A stretch of DNA of 37,256 nt from Prorocentrum cordatum (GCA_963575745.1 CAUYUJ010001435.1:1-37256); one strand, 5' to 3'; counted from the stretch's first letter, positions 1 to 10,017 are shown. The notes: generated by a model from the letters alone, not told the origin. Numbers and translations: made by a program.

Positions 1-29
<29 letters not shown>
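1..29. repeat. (CT)n dinucleotide microsatellite
   Basis: Uninterrupted CT repeat at the left edge, followed by a C run. It may extend beyond the window. Confidence 0.95.
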
Positions 30-31
<2 letters not shown>

Positions 32-750
32 CCCCCTCTCTCTTTCTCTCCTTCGCCCCCCAATCCTATCCCATTGCCATCCCAGGGGCGACGGCGACGC
101 GGAGGGCGAGGCATCAGGGAGGAGAGGGCGAACGAGGAGGAACGACAGGGGTGGCGGAACGAGGAGAAGGGCCATGATGAGAGCGGAAGCGGAACAGGAG
201 CAGGAGGAGGAGGAGGAGGAGGGGGGCGAGGAGGAGGCGGAGGCGGAGGAGGAGGAGGGGGGAGGGCGACCGATGAGAGAGAGACGCCTGAGATCATTGA
301 CCTCCAGCCGACCCAGCTCAGGGCCGAAGGCTTGCCCCGCAGGTCGCTATGCAGGTGGCGTCGCGGTTCGGTATAACAGCGCGGGGGCTCCAAGGCGCCA
401 GGGGGCCGCGCCCGGGGCATCCTGGCTCTCGGCTCTCGACCCTGAATCCTCAATCCCCCCACCGCCCACTCCACTCCCCCGCCCGCGCCCGCCTCCCTGA
501 CCCGGGCTTTCCCTCCGAGCCCTGACTGGCGCTTGCCCCCGCCCGCCCGCCCGCCTGCCCGCCCGCCCGCGATCCCGCGATCTCATTTACATGGATGGCT
601 TTTCCCGCCCGCATTTCTCCGACCTAACCTCGGCCCCCTATCCGCTCAAATCATCTGGCCAGATACGCTCTTCCGAGGGCGTCGTTCTCTCATCTATCGT
701 CGCCCCTGCCCGACAATGAGGCTGGCGCCGTCAGGGTTCCTCCCTGCCCT
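30..750. other. Low-complexity region without a supported gene
   Basis: Purine-rich (GGA)n at about 190-275 is followed by C-rich sequence with a GCCC-type repeat near 540-570. The ORFs here are Gly/Glu/Pro/Arg-rich translations of these repeats, and I see no coding signal in any frame. Confidence 0.6.
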
Positions 751-759
751 CTGCGCAAG

Positions 760-1316
760 ATGCGATGCTCGCTGGCGCCCGTGGCAATCGCGACATTGGC
801 CTCCTCCACCTCCCTCCTCCCTCGTCCCTCGCCTTCCTCGTCGCCCTCGCCCCCTCTCGTTCTCCTCAGTTATCCTATCACTCTCGAGGTCTCTCCTGCT
901 CTCCTGCCCCTCCTTCCTCGCGTCGCCTTGGGCGCCCGCGCTGGCGCTCGCCGCTCGCCAGGGCCCCCTGGACTCTTCGACCTCCTCCGGCGCATCGTCG
1001 GCTTCCTGCGCGCACGGTGGCGCGCAGCCGCCGCCAGCCGCCGGCCCGAGGGCGAGGAGGACGAGGAGGATGTAGGTTCGAAGGAAAAGGATGACGAGGA
1101 GGATGACTTAGGAGGACGAGGAGGACGACAAGGCCCCAAGCATGCGAGTGGTGTGCCGAAATTGTCGGATATTTGGATGCATTCGCTGAGGTCTTCAATG
1201 ACGCGTCGAAGGGCGAATCTGGGTTGTCAGCAATTGGGTTTACCAATCGGAACCAGTCGCTCAGCATGGCGCTCTCGCTTCAGCGCGAGACAAGATTGCA
1301 GAGTGAACGGGAGTGA
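760..1316 (+). CDS. Gene fragment, two putative exons, unknown function
   Basis: Two stretches look coding. The first (about 960-1071, frame of an ATG at 760) reads LFDLLRRIVGFLRARWRAAA and ends in an acidic run, EGEEDEED, directly before GTAGGT, a good splice donor at 1072. The second (about 1131-1316, a different frame, stop TGA 1314-1316) reads EWCAEIVGYLDAFAEVFNDA and continues into a Ser/Gln-rich tail. Its codons are ordinary and not repeat-derived. I infer an intron of about 60 nt between them, but no AG-acceptor I tried joins the two in phase, so the junction is unresolved. The region before 960 is Pro/Ser/Leu low complexity and may be untranslated. No family recognised. The 3' exon is the better supported half. 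Confidence 0.4.
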
Positions 1317-1551
1317 ACGGGTGGGCGAGGGAGATCGCGAGGGATCCAAGAGGGCCCAGATGGTGTCGAGGAAATCCAATACGGCCCTCACGAGAGTAGG
1401 AACCTAAATGGCCCCGGAGCCCCCCAAAGGCCCTAAGGCGGCCGTGGCGAGTCAAACGCTTTCGAGAAACACGCCTTGCGGCAGGGGGCCACCCCGGGTA
1501 CTTGCAAGCGTTCAAGATGGCATCCGAGGGGCCAGCCAGAGACCCGCGCCC

Positions 1552-1583
1552 AATATCGAGATATCAAGATATCGAGATATCAA
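1552..1583. repeat. Short GATATC tandem repeat
   Basis: Four GATATC palindromes alternate with AA and GA spacers in an otherwise GC-rich stretch. Possibly a local slippage product. Confidence 0.7.
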
Positions 1584-1633
1584 GTCCTCCTCCTCTTCGG
1601 GCCCGAAAGGAGGCCCCTCCTAAGGATCGCAGC

Positions 1634-1828
1634 GCCCTTCGCGTGTCCCGGCCCCGCCTGTGTCGAATCGCGTGCCGTATCCCGCCCGTGTCAGTATCTC
1701 TCCAGAATCCCGCCCGCGCCCCGCCCGCGTTCCGCCCGCGCGCAAACGCGAGCGGGACGCGGGTGGCGCGCGGGCGGGCGGGGTGGGCGCGGGACACGGC
1801 GCAAGATACGGGCCTGATACGGCAAGGA
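1634..1828. repeat. Imperfect inverted repeat, possible MITE-like insertion
   Basis: The left part carries CGTGTCCCGG and later GTGCCGTATC...CCCGTGTC. The right part carries CGGGACACGG and GATACGGGCCTGATACGGCA, roughly the reverse complement of the left. The middle is CCCGCCCGCG-rich and can fold on itself. It ends about 20 bp before the spliced-leader relict at 1849. No coding capacity seen. A non-autonomous element is one reading; a GC-rich chance hairpin is the other. Confidence 0.35.
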
Positions 1829-1848
1829 GCTCCTGAGCTCGCCCCAAA

Positions 1849-1870
1849 TCCGCAACCATTTTGGCCGATG
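1849..1870 (+). other. Relict dinoflagellate spliced leader (candidate)
   Basis: TCCGCAACCATTTTGGCC followed by GATG matches the DinoSL at 17 of 22 positions by eye, including an exact CCATTTTGGC core. It lies 161 nt upstream of the ATG at 2032 on the same strand. In dinoflagellates such relicts mark genes re-inserted from trans-spliced mRNA. The long interval and five mismatches make this one of the weaker of the four. Confidence 0.5.
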
Positions 1871-2031
1871 CTAGATCGCGCCCCGCTCGGCCCGGCCCCG
1901 CGCTCAGCCCCGCGCCCAGCGCGGTCGCGCCCTGCCCATCCCGGCGCCCCGCCTGGCGCCCAGGCCCGACGCCCAGCCCGACGCGCAGCCGGACCGACGC
2001 CCAGGTCCGACGCCCAGCCCGACGCGCAGCC

Positions 2032-2487
2032 ATGTCCAGCAAGACGTTCACTGAGCTGAAGCGCTGGTCGGGCCATTATACTGAGCGAGATGAGATTGGA
2101 CAAGTGCGGAGGGCCACGCTCGTGGCGCTGAAGTGGGGGGACGGAGGCGTCGAGGAGAAGTGGCTGTGGAAGCTCGACGGCGAGCCCAGCGCCAAGACCG
2201 ACATCAAGCCCGACGCCATGCCCGACACCATCGATGACAAGAGCAAGGGCAAGGGCAACAAGGGCAAGGGCACCGCTCAGGACGGAGACAAGGACACGGA
2301 CAAGGGCAAGGGCAAGGACAACAGCGCCGCCAAGGGCCAGAAGGAGAAACGCAACGACAAGGACAAGAAGGGCAAGGACGGCAAGGGCAACAACAAGGGC
2401 AAGGGCGGCAAGGGCAAGGCCAACAAGCGCAAGGCCGACAAGGGCACGGCCGACGCGGGCAAGGAGAAGACGGGCAGGCGCCGCTGA
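2032..2487 (+). CDS. Small basic Lys/Gly-rich protein, unknown function
   Basis: 151 aa in one exon, from ATG 2032 to TGA 2485-2487. Residues 1-57 form a compact, non-repetitive head (MSSKTFTELKRWSGHYTERD, later WGDGGVEEKWLWKLDG). Residues 58-70 are a PDAMPDTIDDK linker. From about residue 71 the chain is a strongly basic low-complexity tail of KGKG, KGKD and KDK repeats ending in GRRR. Nearly every tail codon ends in G or C (AAG, GGC, GAC). The longer reading from a TTG at 1861 is Pro/Arg-rich and would start inside the spliced-leader relict, so ATG 2032 is preferred. The tail resembles nucleic-acid-binding basic tails, but that is only composition. A similar Lys/Gly tail occurs in the exon at 18,459-18,984, so the two may belong to one family. 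The absence of introns plus the upstream relict fits a retroposed copy. Confidence 0.65.
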   Translation: MSSKTFTELKRWSGHYTERDEIGQVRRATLVALKWGDGGVEEKWLWKLDGEPSAKTDIKPDAMPDTIDDKSKGKGNKGKGTAQDGDKDTDKGKGKDNSAAKGQKEKRNDKDKKGKDGKGNNKGKGGKGKANKRKADKGTADAGKEKTGRRR

Positions 2488-4370
2488 CCGCCAGTGCCCG
2501 GTGCCCTGCACGCCCGCGGGCGTTGCGCCCTGGACTGTGCTCGAGGGGCCGTGGGTGGGACCTCCTTTGGGGCCATGGGGCCACGTGGCGCGTGAGGGTC
2601 GTGCCGATGCACTGGGAATTCCATGGGGGAGGGTCCCGCTGGGGCCTCTGGTAGAGCTCCGCATGTTGCGACGCAGGATGGGGCTAGTGGCGGGTCGGCA
2701 CGAGATAGATGGTACCAGGGGCCCTCCAGGGAGCCGTGGCAGGCCCTCGGGACCCATGCCGCAGCAAGTTTCGAACCCCCCCTTCTCCCCCCTTCTCCAG
2801 ATCCCCCCATCTCGTCCGACCCGACAGGGGGGTCCAGCGCCGACGCGGGACGTCCGCGCGGAGCTCCGATTGTCTGCGCATGCCACTGTCTGCTCCTCGA
2901 CCCTGGGACCCAAGGGCCCTTCGAGCACGGTCCAGGGCGCCCGCCCCGCGCCCGCGCCGACGGCCCCTCAGGCCGACGACGGGCGCCGCGGGGGGCCGAC
3001 GCCCCAAGAGGGGCCCACGATAGGTCCCCGACCTATTCCCCCCAGCCCGCTCCGAGATGGTGCAATGATTGTTTCGCCGACCAATCGGCCCGTAGGTAGG
3101 TGGAGGATTTGTGGCTCCCAGATCCCAGAAATAATACAACGATCGTGAATAATCGTGGTTGCTGGACCTGTGCAAATTTGCATGCGTCGCTACGCACCCC
3201 GTCCACACGCTTTCAGAAACACGCTACCCGCTCGCTCCCCTTCCCACCCGTCCTCGTCCTCGTCCACAACCACAGAGACTGAAAGGGGCATCCCAAGGCA
3301 TCACCGTGTAGAGGATTGGCTCCCCAGACCGTCTTACTTGGGCCGATCTAAACACACTTGATATTACTGCCCAGAGATTCTCGACGACCCACCTGGCCCC
3401 CGCGTGGTTCTCACCTCACCTCACATGACTCCATAGTGCAACATCTTGTTCAGGATACGCTAACGGGCTCTTAAGAGGGCGGGCGAGGTCAAACGATGAC
3501 ATGACTCAGAACTCCACAGAGGCCCCCATCTAAGCGTTGCGTGCGACTTCTAGCGAGATGACTGCTAAACTCTAGCGAAATTGTTCAGCGACCTTAGCGA
3601 CCATCGCACGCTAAGCGAAAAGGATGACTATGAGGTTGAGGAGGAGGTCAATATGGATATGGCGATGATGATGGAGTCCGATGGAGGAGGAGAAGAAGGA
3701 TAGACATATGACGATGATGAGGAGGAGGTGGAAATGGAGATTGAGAGAGGGATTGATATGTACCAGTGCAGCCCCAGCTCATGGCCATGGCAGATCCCGG
3801 ACGGTATCGGATGTCTCCATATGCCCAACTTGGCTCTGGGCGTACAGTCCATCGCATGCCATTCCCGACTGGATATCCTGATTGCACCGACCGCCCCACC
3901 CTTACGCTACGGAGTGTTGCGCACTACTCTGCATGGTGTAGACGATGCGCGTGGATGTGGCGACGCTCCCTGCATATCTGTACATATGTACATCATATGC
4001 GCGTCATATCGACATAATGCAGGTTGGCTCACCACGATATATGTGATGCGCGTGGTGATGATCAGCTCGCTTCCCACACATACATATATACGCACGCGTA
4101 TATACCTTCATCCCACCACGTCGCTCACTGTACGCATGCACCCTGTACATAATACACGCACGATGTAGGGATGTATGTCCACGCGGATCCATGCATGCGC
4201 ATGTGCATCTCTCTCCGCATTTCGTCCAATGGAATGATGATCTCCCCCTGCAGTATGTATATGATGTGTATACTGGTACCTCCCTGCGTACATGTGCATA
4301 TGCATATACGTACATATATACAATCACACATCACCATGCAGGGATGTACAAGTGCAGGATATGTAGCATA
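2488..4370. other. Intergenic region, no supported gene
   Basis: 2488-3300 is GC-rich with scattered GGGGCC blocks. From about 3100 the base composition shifts and by 3600-4370 it is clearly more AT-rich, with TATATA, TACATA and TGCATG words. ORFs here (for example 3728-4168) have irregular composition and no coding bias that I can see. The AT-rich part leads directly into the palindrome array at 4375. Confidence 0.55.
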
Positions 4371-4374
4371 TGAT

Positions 4375-5105
4375 GTGTAGGGGTGTAGCCCCCTACAGGT
4401 GGACACATATGTAGGGGCCAGTCTCCCTACAATACATCCATCCATATGCGGTGTAGGGATGTCACTCCTTACATGTCTGTCTGTGGTGTAGGGAGGTCAC
4501 TCCCTACATGTATGTGCGTGGTGTAGGGATGCCACTCCCTACACATGTATGTATATGTAGGGAGTTACCCCCCTACACGCCACATATCCGCATGTAGGGA
4601 GGTCCCTCCCTACACGGTACATTCAGTGTGTAGGGAGGTTGCTCCCTACACGCATATATAGCTGTAGGGGCCCACCTCCCTACACCCACTTATATGATGT
4701 AGGGACCCACCTCCCTACACCCACCTATATGTAGGGACCCACCTCCCTACACCCACCTATATGTAGGGACCCGCCTCCCTACACCCACCTATATGTAGGG
4801 ACCCACCTCCCTGCACCCACCTATGTGAGCCTATGTGTGGGGACGTACCTCCCTACACCTACATATGGTGTGGGGAGGTCATTCCCTACGCCCATCTGTA
4901 TGTGTAGGGACCCCCCTCCCTACATACCGCCCATCCACGTGTAGGGCGGTGTCTCCCTACACGACATGTTCGGTATGTAGGGATGATACATGTGGACATG
5001 TGACACGTACGTAGGGACCCCATCCCCTACACACCATCACAACTGCCGTAGGGGTCTAGCTACCTACATGTAGCATGTGGTACGTGGGGAGTCGATCTCT
5101 ACACT
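4375..5105. repeat. Tandem array of GTAGGGA...TCCCTAC palindromes
   Basis: About 21 units, each 30-45 bp, contain a short inverted repeat of the type GTAGGGAGGTCACTCCCTAC, separated by AT-rich linkers such as CATATATG. Arms stay complementary in most units while the central 6-8 bases vary. Four consecutive units near 4690-4820 are nearly identical (GTAGGGACCCACCTCCCTAC), indicating recent local amplification. No ORF of note. The array lies 5' of the small gene at 5336. Confidence 0.85.
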
Positions 5106-5240
5106 GACAGTTGCGACTATGGGCCATGTCCCTACGCTGTGTCTATGACGAAGATCGCCTCCTCCATCCAACATGCATCGTGTATGTCGCTACCCCTGCT
5201 GCTAACTCAGACCAGCGCGTGCACTGGTATATGTCCATTG

Positions 5241-5258
5241 TCCTTAGCTGTTTTGGCT
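5241..5258 (+). other. Relict dinoflagellate spliced leader (candidate)
   Basis: TCCTTAGCTGTTTTGGCT matches the first 18 bases of the DinoSL at 15 positions. It is 78 nt upstream of the ATG at 5336, a normal 5' UTR length, on the same strand. Confidence 0.55.
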
Positions 5259-5335
5259 ATTTGTGTATGTGTCTTCGAGTTTATCGTTGCCTTCGCACGC
5301 TCCAGCACTTCAGATTTCCAGCCCATTCGCTGACC

Positions 5336-5611
5336 ATGGGCAAGCGTGCCATGAAGCCAGCACCCAAGCCCAGGGCCAGACTTGTCAAGCCATCAGTGCC
5401 AAAGGCTGGTGGGTGGGTGCGTCCATCCACGCGTGCTGCTGCGAAGTCGTCGGCGGTATCCAGTGCGACGGGCGCGCAGCTGACCCTGGCGAGCATGCCC
5501 TGCGTGGTGGCGACGCCTCGACAGTGTGCGGTGGCTGCCTCTCGGGCCTCTCGGGCGACTGCCGCTACTCCTCCCAAGGCATCCGTGATACATCTAGTAA
5601 TGTTCGCATGA
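5336..5611 (+). CDS. Small basic protein, possibly retroposed, unknown function
   Basis: 91 aa from ATG 5336, in a good initiation context (ACCATGG), to TGA 5609-5611. The sequence opens MGKRAMKPAPKPRARLVKPS and continues Ala/Ser/Thr/Arg-rich (STRAAAKSSAVSSATGAQL), with no membrane segment. The first 75 codons are G/C-ending. The last ten (VIHLVMFA and before) are AT-rich, so the true exon may end near 5577 at AAG-GCATCC, a GC-type donor of the sort dinoflagellates use. No family recognised. The spliced-leader relict 78 nt upstream supports the start and suggests a cDNA origin. Confidence 0.5.
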   Translation: MGKRAMKPAPKPRARLVKPSVPKAGGWVRPSTRAAAKSSAVSSATGAQLTLASMPCVVATPRQCAVAASRASRATAATPPKASVIHLVMFA

Positions 5612-5639
5612 GTTTGTATAGATACGTAGTTATACATTA

Positions 5640-5715
5640 CGACATATCTATATAAGCATACATATATGTGAATATATATATATATATATAGATATATACA
5701 AACATAGTTGTATAT
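5640..5715. repeat. AT-rich (TA)n microsatellite
   Basis: ATATATATATATATATA with flanking TATATC and CATATA words, just 3' of the small gene. Likely 3' flank. Confidence 0.8.
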
Positions 5716-6591
5716 ATCACTCCTCACGCCAACCATCATACTGATGATGGTTGACGTTGGCGACAGCCCCCTGTGAATATGACGATGCCGACTGCGTGAC
5801 ATATTATCGATGTAGTCCATCCATCCTCATAGTAAGGCTGATCCTTGGGCTTCATCTCCGCGTGGGGAGGGGGGAGGGGGGGGGCCCTTCCTTGCTTTGT
5901 CCAGCCCGCAACGCTGTGGTTGAGGACATCAGCCAGCGGTGCCCTGGACAAGAACGCGGCTGACGCCCGGCCCGGGGTGGCCCACCGCCCGGCGCTTCGC
6001 CTCGCCGTCGAGTCCGCGCAGCCAGAGCTCCCCTTCCATTCCACTCCTCCTCCCTCCTCCGTGCCCCCCCTTCCATTCCACTCCTCCTTCACTCCATGGG
6101 GGAATGCCGCATCCGGGAATGCCCTTGGAAGGAGACGAAAGGTGGAGAGGGAGGAGGATGCATGCATCCCTCCCCCCTCCTCCCCCCCCTCCTGCCCTTG
6201 CCCTTCTCCCCACTTCAAGCCCCCGTCCCATCCTTCTCACCGCGGTCGCCACCCACCTTCACCCCCCCCTCCTGCCCTTCCCTCCCGCCTCCCGCGGGCC
6301 GCGAGCCCCGCCCTTCATTCGCCTCCCTTGCTACTGCGCCCGCTCCGAAGGCGCGCCGCGCAGCGTGCCTGGCGCGCTTGCCGCCCGCCGCCTCGGAGGC
6401 CGCCTCGCGCGCTCGTTCTCGTCGCTCGTCGGTCCGTCGTGCGCGGCTATTTGCCGATGCGATGATGAGGTGGAGTGGAGGGGGCTGCGATGATGGATAG
6501 GAGGGATGGGGGGGGGGAAGAGGGCAGGGGGAGGAGGACCATGAGAGGCATGAGGCATGATAATCATAGGAGAAGGAGAGGAGAGGAGTCC

Positions 6592-6622
<31 letters not shown>

Positions 6623-6689
6623 GATGCTGATGAGGAGGTGGAAGCCAGCCAGAGTGGGAAGATGAGGAGGAGGATGCGTTGACGATCCC
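5716..6689. other. Region without a supported gene
   Basis: A short stretch at about 5890-6030 (ALDKNAADARPGVAHRPALR and onward) has some coding character but no clear start or stop. A 20-bp direct repeat CCTTCCATTCCACTCCTCCT occurs at about 6033 and 6069. The rest is C-rich, then (GGA)n-rich with long G runs near 6590-6630. Confidence 0.5.
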
Positions 6690-6840
6690 CTAACAACGGG
6701 GAACAACAGCATCGGGTTTTGTTGAAAAATAATTCACCCCCAAGAATTCCCCCAAATCGATAAATTATTACACATAATTGAACTGTTCGCTACCGTTTTC
6801 CGAATATTCCTTTACCGCTACCCCGAATATTATGCCGCTG
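6690..6840 (+). promoter_or_regulatory. AT-rich island 5' of a plus-strand gene, candidate promoter region
   Basis: About 150 bp of AT-rich sequence (GGGTTTTGTTGAAAAATAAT, ATAAATTATTACACATAATT) interrupts GC-rich DNA. It holds an imperfect direct repeat, CGCTACCG...CCGAATATT twice within 50 bp, and GTTTTCC and GGTTTTG words. It ends about 50 bp before ATG 6891. Dinoflagellate promoters are reported to lack a TATA box and to favour TTTT-type motifs. The promoter role is inference from position and composition only. Confidence 0.3.
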
Positions 6841-6890
6841 GCCGTTGTGTGCGACCCCCCCCGTCGTGGCGCCTCGTGGATCTGGCGCGA

Positions 6891-7730
6891 TGAGTCTCGA
6901 TTCCGTCTGGTTTAGGAGTTGGGAGTTGGATCTGCGTTGTCAACAGGCATTTCGGCACAACGCCGCGCGGTTGCTCGCCCCCGCTTTTCCTGCCTTTCGG
7001 AGGAGGAGGAGGAGGAGGAGGGGGGACACTGGAAGAGGAGGCGGAGGGGAGGCAAGGACGGGGTTGAAGCTGGAGGGGGGAGGCAAGGCAAGGAGGGGGT
7101 TGAAGATGGAGGGGGGGCAGGGAGGCAAGGAGGAGGAGGAGGAGCACGAGGGGGAGGTCCTCCTCCTCCTCCGCCTCCTCCTCCTCCTCTTCCCCGCGCG
7201 CCAGGGCCCGCGTCACCCAGCAGCGCGCTGCTCGGCTGACTGGCTGACTGAGGAGAGGTGGCAAGCGCTCGTAGCCGAGGCAGATGCCGCCGCGAGGGTC
7301 GATCTCGCCAGACACATCCGCGAGGTCGAGGAGGAGGCCGACAGGCCGACAGGCAGGCCGCGGCCATCGCCGCGGCCATCGCGGAGGACGCCTCGCGTGG
7401 CCGAGTTTGAAACGGCTGCCACGCCACCCGACGCCGTCCCCGACGCCGTCCCCGACGCCACGGCCGCCACGGTAGAGCCCGACGCCAAGCGCCTGAAGAC
7501 GGGGCGGCCCAGCCCGACGCTTGAGCCCGACGCCCGTCTTGACGCAAGTATTCGGCTCAAAAAGGGCACCCCCCCCTGCCCCACCCCCACCAGAGGATGA
7601 GCAGCAGGATGAGGGCGAGGAGGATGAGGCTGAGCAGGAGGAGGAGGAGGAGGCGGATGATGCTGAGCAGGATGAGGATGAGGCCGAGCAGGACGTAGAC
7701 GGAGGAGGCGGCGGCCTTAACCCCCATTAG
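6891..7730 (+). CDS. Three-exon gene with acidic C-terminal tail, unknown function
   Basis: Exon 1 starts at ATG 6891 (MSLDSVWFRSWELDLRCQQA, about 35 codons). An intron of about 215 bp (roughly 6997-7213) is made of (GGA)n then (CCT)n and could fold on itself; it ends near CACCCAG. Exon 2 (about 7214-7543) reads ADWLTEERWQALVAEADAAA and an acidic helix (HIREVEEEAD), then PDAVPDAVPDA repeats and a KRLKTGR basic patch. Intron 2 is 52 bp, 7544-7595: it opens GCAAGT, has a C-rich tract, ends CCAGAG, and joins the reading frame exactly. Exon 3 (7596-7730) is almost pure Asp/Glu/Gln (DEQQDEGEEDEAEQEEEEEA) and stops at TAG 7728. The PDA repeat recalls PDAMPD in the 2032 gene. No known domain seen. 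The acidic tail would suit a chaperone-like or chromatin-binding role, but composition alone cannot show it. Confidence 0.5.
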
Positions 7731-7904
7731 TTGGGAGGGCACAGGCGGCGCGTGCTAGAGTAGGAGGAGGAGGAGGAGGTGATGATGAGGAGGCTGGCCT
7801 GCTGCCCTGCTCTTCCGCATCCTCTGTTTCATCCCATCCGATCCCCCCTCCCCCTCCCCGCCTCCCACCTCCGATTCCACCTCCTTCGCATCCTTCTTGA
7901 CTCG
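7698..7904. repeat. Segmental duplication, copy 1
   Basis: This stretch, from GAGGAGGCGGCGGCCTT to CTTCTTGACTCG, matches 17,920-18,109 almost base for base, apart from a few substitutions and a different number of GGA units. It contains the stop of the 6891 gene and its 3' flank (GTTGGGAGGGCACAGGCGGC...). After GACTCG the two copies diverge abruptly. Confidence 0.85.
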
Positions 7905-8443
7905 TATCCTTCTTCCCCGGCCCCCTCTTCCTCACCTCTCACTCTCATTCATCCCGTAGACCCGTGACCGTTGCAATTGTGGTTCGCGAGAGCCGCCGCG
8001 GCCTGCGGCCGCCGCGGCCGTCGGGCGCCCCGCCCCGCCGTCCCAACGAGGGTCGCGACGCGGGCGGATGTCCAGGAGGGGTAGGGGGGGGGGGGGGGGG
8101 GGGGGCATTGCGCGTGAGCTTGTTAGGCTCGGGCCAACGCAATGCCCCCTCTTTTCCTTCTGCTTCCTTCCTCTGCCCGCCTCGCCTTCCTCGGACCCTC
8201 TGGATCGCCCGCGCGGCCCGTGGGCCCAGCCGCACGCGCCCCCTCGGGGCGGGGCGCTGGCGCTCGCTTGCAGAGGCCGCCGGCCGCATCGCGAGCAGTA
8301 GAGAGCAGCTGGCCGCCACGCGACGAGCATCAGCATGGCAGCATTGCAGCATTGCTGCTTGGCAATTGCTGCAGCTGCTCGTAGCGTGGCGGCTGGCTGC
8401 CTCTGCTGCTGGCTGAGCGGCTGGCGGTCTCTGCTGCTGTTGC
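7905..8443. other. Region without a supported gene; 20-base G run
   Basis: GC-rich, with a run of about 20 G at 8086-8106 and a CAGCATTGCAGCATTGCTGC patch near 8335-8375 that can form hairpins. Long ORFs on both strands are Arg/Ala/Pro-rich composition effects. Confidence 0.5.
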
Positions 8444-8653
8444 TTGCACGAGCACGCACCACGTCTCGGACCAGCACTACGGGATCGAGCAGCAGCGCCA
8501 CGAGGGCCGCGAAGCTGGCGGACGCCCAGGGGGGAGGGGCACACTGCGCGAACCCAAGCACCTCACCATGCATGTGTTGAGGTCTTCAGGTCCGCGCAAC
8601 GAGTTCCCCTTTTACTTCTGCGTCGTCTACCTGCCTCTTTTTCCTCGATAGAC

Positions 8654-9403
8654 ATGTCCGTCTTCCCGATTGTGGGCCCTCCGCGCATTAGCGCGGAGCG
8701 CGCTCAGGCGGAGCGCGAGTCGCGCGCTCTCGGGATCGACCACGCGAGCGCCCAGTGGTTGAAGGACGAGGTCCCCCCCGGGCCGCTGAACGACAGGACG
8801 CGGCCTCGCTGGCCCATCCCATCGCGCAGCTCGTCGTCTGCTGGCAGCTGGCGCTATCCCAGCGACAAGGAGGAGGAGGGCGTGGATGTGCCGCACCAGC
8901 AGCGCCTGCGCTGGCGGCGCAGGGACCCGCCCCATGGTCATTCCCCCATCCGCCCCTGGGAGCCAGCGCCAGCGCCGCCAGCATCCACGCCAGCGCCGAC
9001 GACGTCAGCATCGACGCCAGCGCCGACGCCAGCGCAAGCGCCAGCATCCACGCCACGTGTGGTCGCATCGGGTGCGCCGGCACTTGCGCCGACGCCAGCA
9101 GGTGGAGGCGGCGGAGGCGGCGAAGAAGAAGCAGCTCGCAATGTTCTCGCAGCAGGTGGTGATCGCCGCGGCGCGAAGAGGACGAGGGCGCAGCCGCTGC
9201 CCAGCAGCAGCAGCAGCAGCAGCACCAGCGCGTTGAGCGGCTCGCAGGGGAAGGCCGATGCCGCTGCCCCGCCCTCATTCTGGCTCTTGATCTGGAGCCA
9301 CCTCGCTGCCACGGCTGGCTTCGCTCCACATTCTAATCAGAACGCGCCCCAGACCTCCAAGGGGGTGGTGGCGGTGTATCGGTCTTTCGTCGATCGGCTT
9401 TGA
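8654..9403 (+). CDS. Gene of unknown function, frame uncertain in its second half
   Basis: From ATG 8654 about 100 codons look coding: MSVFPIVGPPRISAERAQAE, then SRALGIDHASAQWLKDEV and basic/Trp-containing segments (LRWRRRDPP). The open frame continues to TGA 9401-9403 (249 aa), but from about 8960 the codon bias weakens. A different frame reads a helix-like EAAEAAKKKQLAMFSQQVVI near 9110-9170, and a third reads EEDEGAAAAQQQQQQHQRVE near 9180-9240. Successive one-base shifts would join these into a coiled-coil, Gln-rich C-terminus like that of the 16.3 kb gene. Either the sequence carries indels or the gene is decaying. The upstream frame is open to 8444, so the true start could also lie in an earlier exon. 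No family recognised. Confidence 0.45.
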   Translation: MSVFPIVGPPRISAERAQAERESRALGIDHASAQWLKDEVPPGPLNDRTRPRWPIPSRSSSSAGSWRYPSDKEEEGVDVPHQQRLRWRRRDPPHGHSPIRPWEPAPAPPASTPAPTTSASTPAPTPAQAPASTPRVVASGAPALAPTPAGGGGGGGEEEAARNVLAAGGDRRGAKRTRAQPLPSSSSSSSTSALSGSQGKADAAAPPSFWLLIWSHLAATAGFAPHSNQNAPQTSKGVVAVYRSFVDRL

Positions 9404-9864
9404 CGCGGCGCTCGCTGGCGCTGGCGCAGTGACAGTCGCTGCCTTGCCATCTTGCTTGCCCCTTCCTCTTCCTCTTCCGTCGGCGTCTTCTTCATCAGCG
9501 CCATCGGGGCCATGGTCATCGCCGTTCGCGCGGCCCATTAGGGCCTAGTTCAATAGGCCCGAGAACGAGAGGCCCACCGAGCCCAGGCGCGCGAAGACGT
9601 TCGCGCTTCGTGCTGCATCGCGGCCCCAGTCTCAGGGAGGCCCTCCAGAGGGCCTTGCGACGACGCGAAGATGATCGCGTCAAACGTTGCCGCGATGCGC
9701 GAAGTTTTGGGCGGCGTCTGCGCTCCCACTGCTCTTGCCCCCCTCGCCCCCGCTCCCTCCTCCTCGTCTCGTCGCCCCAGTCCCCCTCCCTCCTTCCTCG
9801 TCGTCGTCCGCCCTCGTCTCCCGTCGTCGTGTCGTCGGAGGATTCGCGAGGAGAAGAGGGAGGT

Positions 9865-10012
<148 letters not shown>

Positions 10013-10017
10013 AAACA

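Noticed and set aside
1564-2928. 454-codon minus-strand ORF
   Set aside because: Antisense of the Lys/Gly-rich gene at 2032; its Leu/Ala/Val run is the complement of AAG/GGC repeats.
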